The notes below the pieces were generated by a model, which was given only the letters and a program-made list of their open reading frames with translations, had not been told where the DNA came from and searched no databases. A program made the translations under genes and the position numbers. From Chlamydomonas reinhardtii (taxonomy: Eukaryota; Chlorophyta; Chlorophyceae; Chlamydomonadales; Chlamydomonadaceae), in assembly GCF_000002595.2 (NCBI RefSeq), contig NC_057020.1, positions 3,327,907 through 3,391,906 of the forward strand: a DNA stretch of 64,000 bases, in the 5' to 3' direction. The number at the start of each line of letters is the position of its first letter. The stretch's first letter is position 1. Shown here piece after piece: positions 61,622-64,000 of the stretch.

Positions 61622-62535
61622 GCGGGACTAATGCGGTCGTGGGCAGTGGTGCTGCCTGACCGTTGGCATGGGGGAATTGCGGTGACGTGCATGTACTGAA
61701 ATGAGGCACAACACGCAATGAACGGATGATATGCAGCTTTACATATTAATGCGACTAAGGGTCCAGTTACGGCGACAGTTACCGCCTGACTGAGCACTGG
61801 CCACCCTACGCGCCGGATGTCTGGTGAGGGTTATGTGGTGAGGGTTATGTCATAATGTTTAAGCGCGACCTTCCTAAGTACGCGGTTTACCGTATATTGA
61901 TGAGTGCTGGGCCCGCGTCTGGACTTGCGCTTGCAAATTCTATGTGCGGGTATCGTACTGCACAACTTGACGCAAGTTGGCCAGCGCGCGTGACTCTTCG
62001 ATGATTACTTTGGCCTTACCCAGCCAGCATGTAAGCGTCACCTTTCCGGGTGCTCTCCAGCCTCTCCTTTAGGTCCGAGGTACCAGCTTCCTCATCATCA
62101 CAGCTGTAATCCACCGCAAACAATTGGCGCCAGGTGGCAGGTGCCCCGCCACTGTCAGTCACCCAGCCTTGCATACTCATGTCAAATAGGGTGTACAAGC
62201 ACACCATACGGCACCCATGGTAATTGCGTTGGCCAGTGCCCAAATGCTCTGCATCACATGACGCCGTGGGCCTTGCCCTCACTTTGCCGCCTGGTTCCCG
62301 ACGTCCGCTACGTCCATCACGGTAGCAGCCCACGCTTTTGCTACGCTCAATCTTCAGTGCTCCTGGCGTATTCCCGTCTTAGTCACACGTGCACATGCGT
62401 GTGATGATGATGTGCATAATTCATGAATACGTCCAGTCAGTATACTGTACCAATCGCTCACTCAAACGTGCACTCAAACATGCCCTTATGTCCAACGCTT
62501 CTTCCGAGCACATACACCTACTGCACTGCTGGTGC
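61622..62535. other. Tail-to-tail intergenic region with overlapping 3' UTRs
   Basis: TGTAA at 62030-62034 (plus strand) and TTACA at 61739-61743 (minus strand) predict that the two converging 3' UTRs overlap by about 300 bases. TGGTGAGGGTTATG is tandemly duplicated near 61822-61850. A 105-codon minus-strand frame at 62016-62333 falls in the UTR of the right-hand gene and cannot be joined to it in phase. Confidence 0.45.
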
Positions 62536-64000
62536 TTACAAGCCCGCGTTGGTGCGCGGGTTGCTGCCCATGGGCTGTATGGCGTCGTTGCCGCGTCCGG
62601 ACGCGCCAGCGAAGTGAACCGAGGCTGCAAGCGAACAGTCGTAAATGCAAACATAGTTCCTGAGTATGCGCTTGTGTTGTCCATCCACCTGGTGTCAAGC
62701 CACATTATCACCAGGCACGCCCTGCAACGTATACACCCACGCATCACGCCCAGACTCACGTGTGGGCGAGGCCGCGGCGGATGGCGCCCACCGAAGCTGG
62801 TGCACTGACGGCGTGGTGAGGATGGCGGGCCGCGGGTCATACTCGGGGGCCGGAACCGGGCTGACCTTGTTGTTGGCGTGCCCGTCCGCAGCGCCGCCGC
62901 CCTTGCGCTTGCGCAGGATGCTGAATGGCCAGTAGCCGCTGGTCTCGCGCGCGTCCGGTGCGGCAGCCGGGTTACCGCGCGTCAGGGACACTGCAGCAAG
63001 GGGCCACGAGTTTATTTAAGGTAAGCATGACTTCGCTTTGCATTGTGAGTATCATTGGCCCTGGGGCAGCAGCATCTACTCACGTGACTTGTACAGGCCG
63101 CCCCCCATGTGCTGCGGCGGCGGCCGGCGGCCCTTCGCATACAGCTCCTGCATGTAGGCCTTGTGTGCCTCGTGGGACAGCGCGGCCCACCACCATGTGT
63201 CACGGACACGTGGGCTCTTCGGCGGGCAGGCACCTGCGCGCGTCCGGCATGAGACCAAGTGACGTTGTGCACCAGGCTTCACCAAAACATCATGACAACG
63301 CACTGCACGCATGACCAACGATTGAGCATCTCACCAGGCCATCCATCTTTGCCCAGCGCTTTCTCACGGGACTCCTGCGACCTCTGTGACCCGTCCCTCT
63401 CCGTGCGCAGGTCCTGCAGGTAGAACAAGGCCAAGGCCAAGGCCGCTTAGGGCATGTTGGGTTTTCACCCGAGGCTAGTTGCCCAAACGCCCCGGAGGCC
63501 ACTCACCTCACGGAAGCCCGGGAACGCCACTTTCTCGTACATGGTGCGCTCCGCCTGCTCGCGGCCTTCGCACAGCGTGTTCCACCAGTCCGAGTGGAAC
63601 TGCCAGTCCACTAGGCGGTACGCCCCCACCATGAAGCGCTGGTCCGCAAGCCACTCCAGCTGCTTCTTCGTGAGCCGGCCCACCAGCGGCGTCAGCCGGA
63701 AGTCACGGGTGATGTAGCTGCGGGCCAACATAGTTGGTGCGTTGGTCACATGCCATAGCAATCCACAAATGCGGTTGAAGACGGCCAACACCCTCCCCAT
63801 CAAATGTACCGCATGCCGCGTAACTGCAAGGAAAAAACGCCTTACCGCGGCTCCTCGTTGTTCTCCAGGTCGTACTCGGGCCCCACCTCGTACGGCACCG
63901 CATTGTCCAGCACGTCGATCAGCTTGCACAGCAGCACCTGCAAAAGAGGTGCGCGGGTCGAACAAGGTGCGTGCTTTGCGCGGGCCGAACAAGGTGCGTA
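62536..64000 (-). CDS. Unrecognised protein, C-terminal part (gene runs off the right edge)
   Basis: Six minus-strand exons (63846-63937, 63507-63717, 63335-63413, 63084-63233, 62760-62990, 62536-62624) splice in phase and end at a TAA at 62536-62538, giving about 284 C-terminal residues. Visible features are an acidic VGPEYDLENNEEPRYITRDF, a Trp-rich block (QLEWLADQRFMVGAYRLVDW, FHSDWWNTL), DTWWWAALSHEAHKAYMQEL, and a Pro/Gly/Ala-rich C-terminus with a basic patch (LRKRKGGG). There is no signal peptide or membrane span in the visible part. I do not recognise the family; the start and the N-terminal exons lie beyond 64,000. Junction quality makes the gene itself secure. Confidence 0.75.

Noticed and set aside
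62016-62333. 105-codon minus-strand frame, perhaps a last exon of the right-edge gene
   Set aside because: The upstream exon at 62536-62624 ends in a stop in the only consistent phase; this frame sits in the 3' UTR.

Overview
The window is nuclear DNA of a volvocine green alga, almost certainly Chlamydomonas reinhardtii. The reasons are GC-rich coding sequence, many small introns with GTGAGT/GTGCGT donors, TGTAA polyadenylation signals, long CA/GT microsatellites, and predicted proteins that I recognise as Chlamydomonas IFT81 and the peroxisomal thiolase ATO1. From memory, not checked here, these two are neighbours on chromosome 17. Gene models were built by hand: exons were joined only where GT/GC-AG splice sites and reading phase agreed and, where a family is known, the protein matched it.

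Layout. 1-1411 (-): 5' part of a SulP sulfate transporter. 1994-4303 (+): an unrecognised secretory/membrane glycoprotein. 5255-8652: a non-autonomous hAT-type element with 8-bp target-site duplications, split by a 5'-truncated L1-like LINE that has its own 11-bp duplication. 9907-18008 (+): a large NLR-like STAND protein (acylation motif, TIR-like domain, NACHT, 14 WD40 repeats). 18985-30489 (+): a 32-exon full-size PDR/ABCG transporter. 31789-34230 (-): histidinol-phosphate phosphatase (IMPL2/HISN7 type). 35126-39403 (-): IFT81. 40903-43819 (-): peroxisomal 3-ketoacyl-CoA thiolase. 44230-47907 (+): a C2-domain protein with a Pro/Gln/Tyr-rich tail. 49282-49860: a second element of the same hAT-type family. 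50710-51907 (-) and 52278-53536 (+): a divergent pair of paralogous four-helix membrane proteins. 55256-57934 (+): seipin. 58775-61621 (+): an uncharacterised protein with weak nucleoside-hydrolase resemblance. 62536-64000 (-): the 3' part of an unrecognised gene.

The genes are a typical eukaryotic mixture and not a pathway cluster. Several adjacent pairs share divergent promoters of about 0.4-0.6 kb (1412-1993, 43820-44229, 51908-52277), and one pair is tail-to-tail with overlapping predicted 3' UTRs (about 61.7-62.0 kb). The most interesting item is the TIR-like/NACHT/WD40 gene, which has the architecture of an intracellular immune or self-recognition receptor in a unicellular alga. No rRNA, tRNA, CRISPR array or LTR/viral element was recognised, but small RNA genes could have been missed without a search tool.
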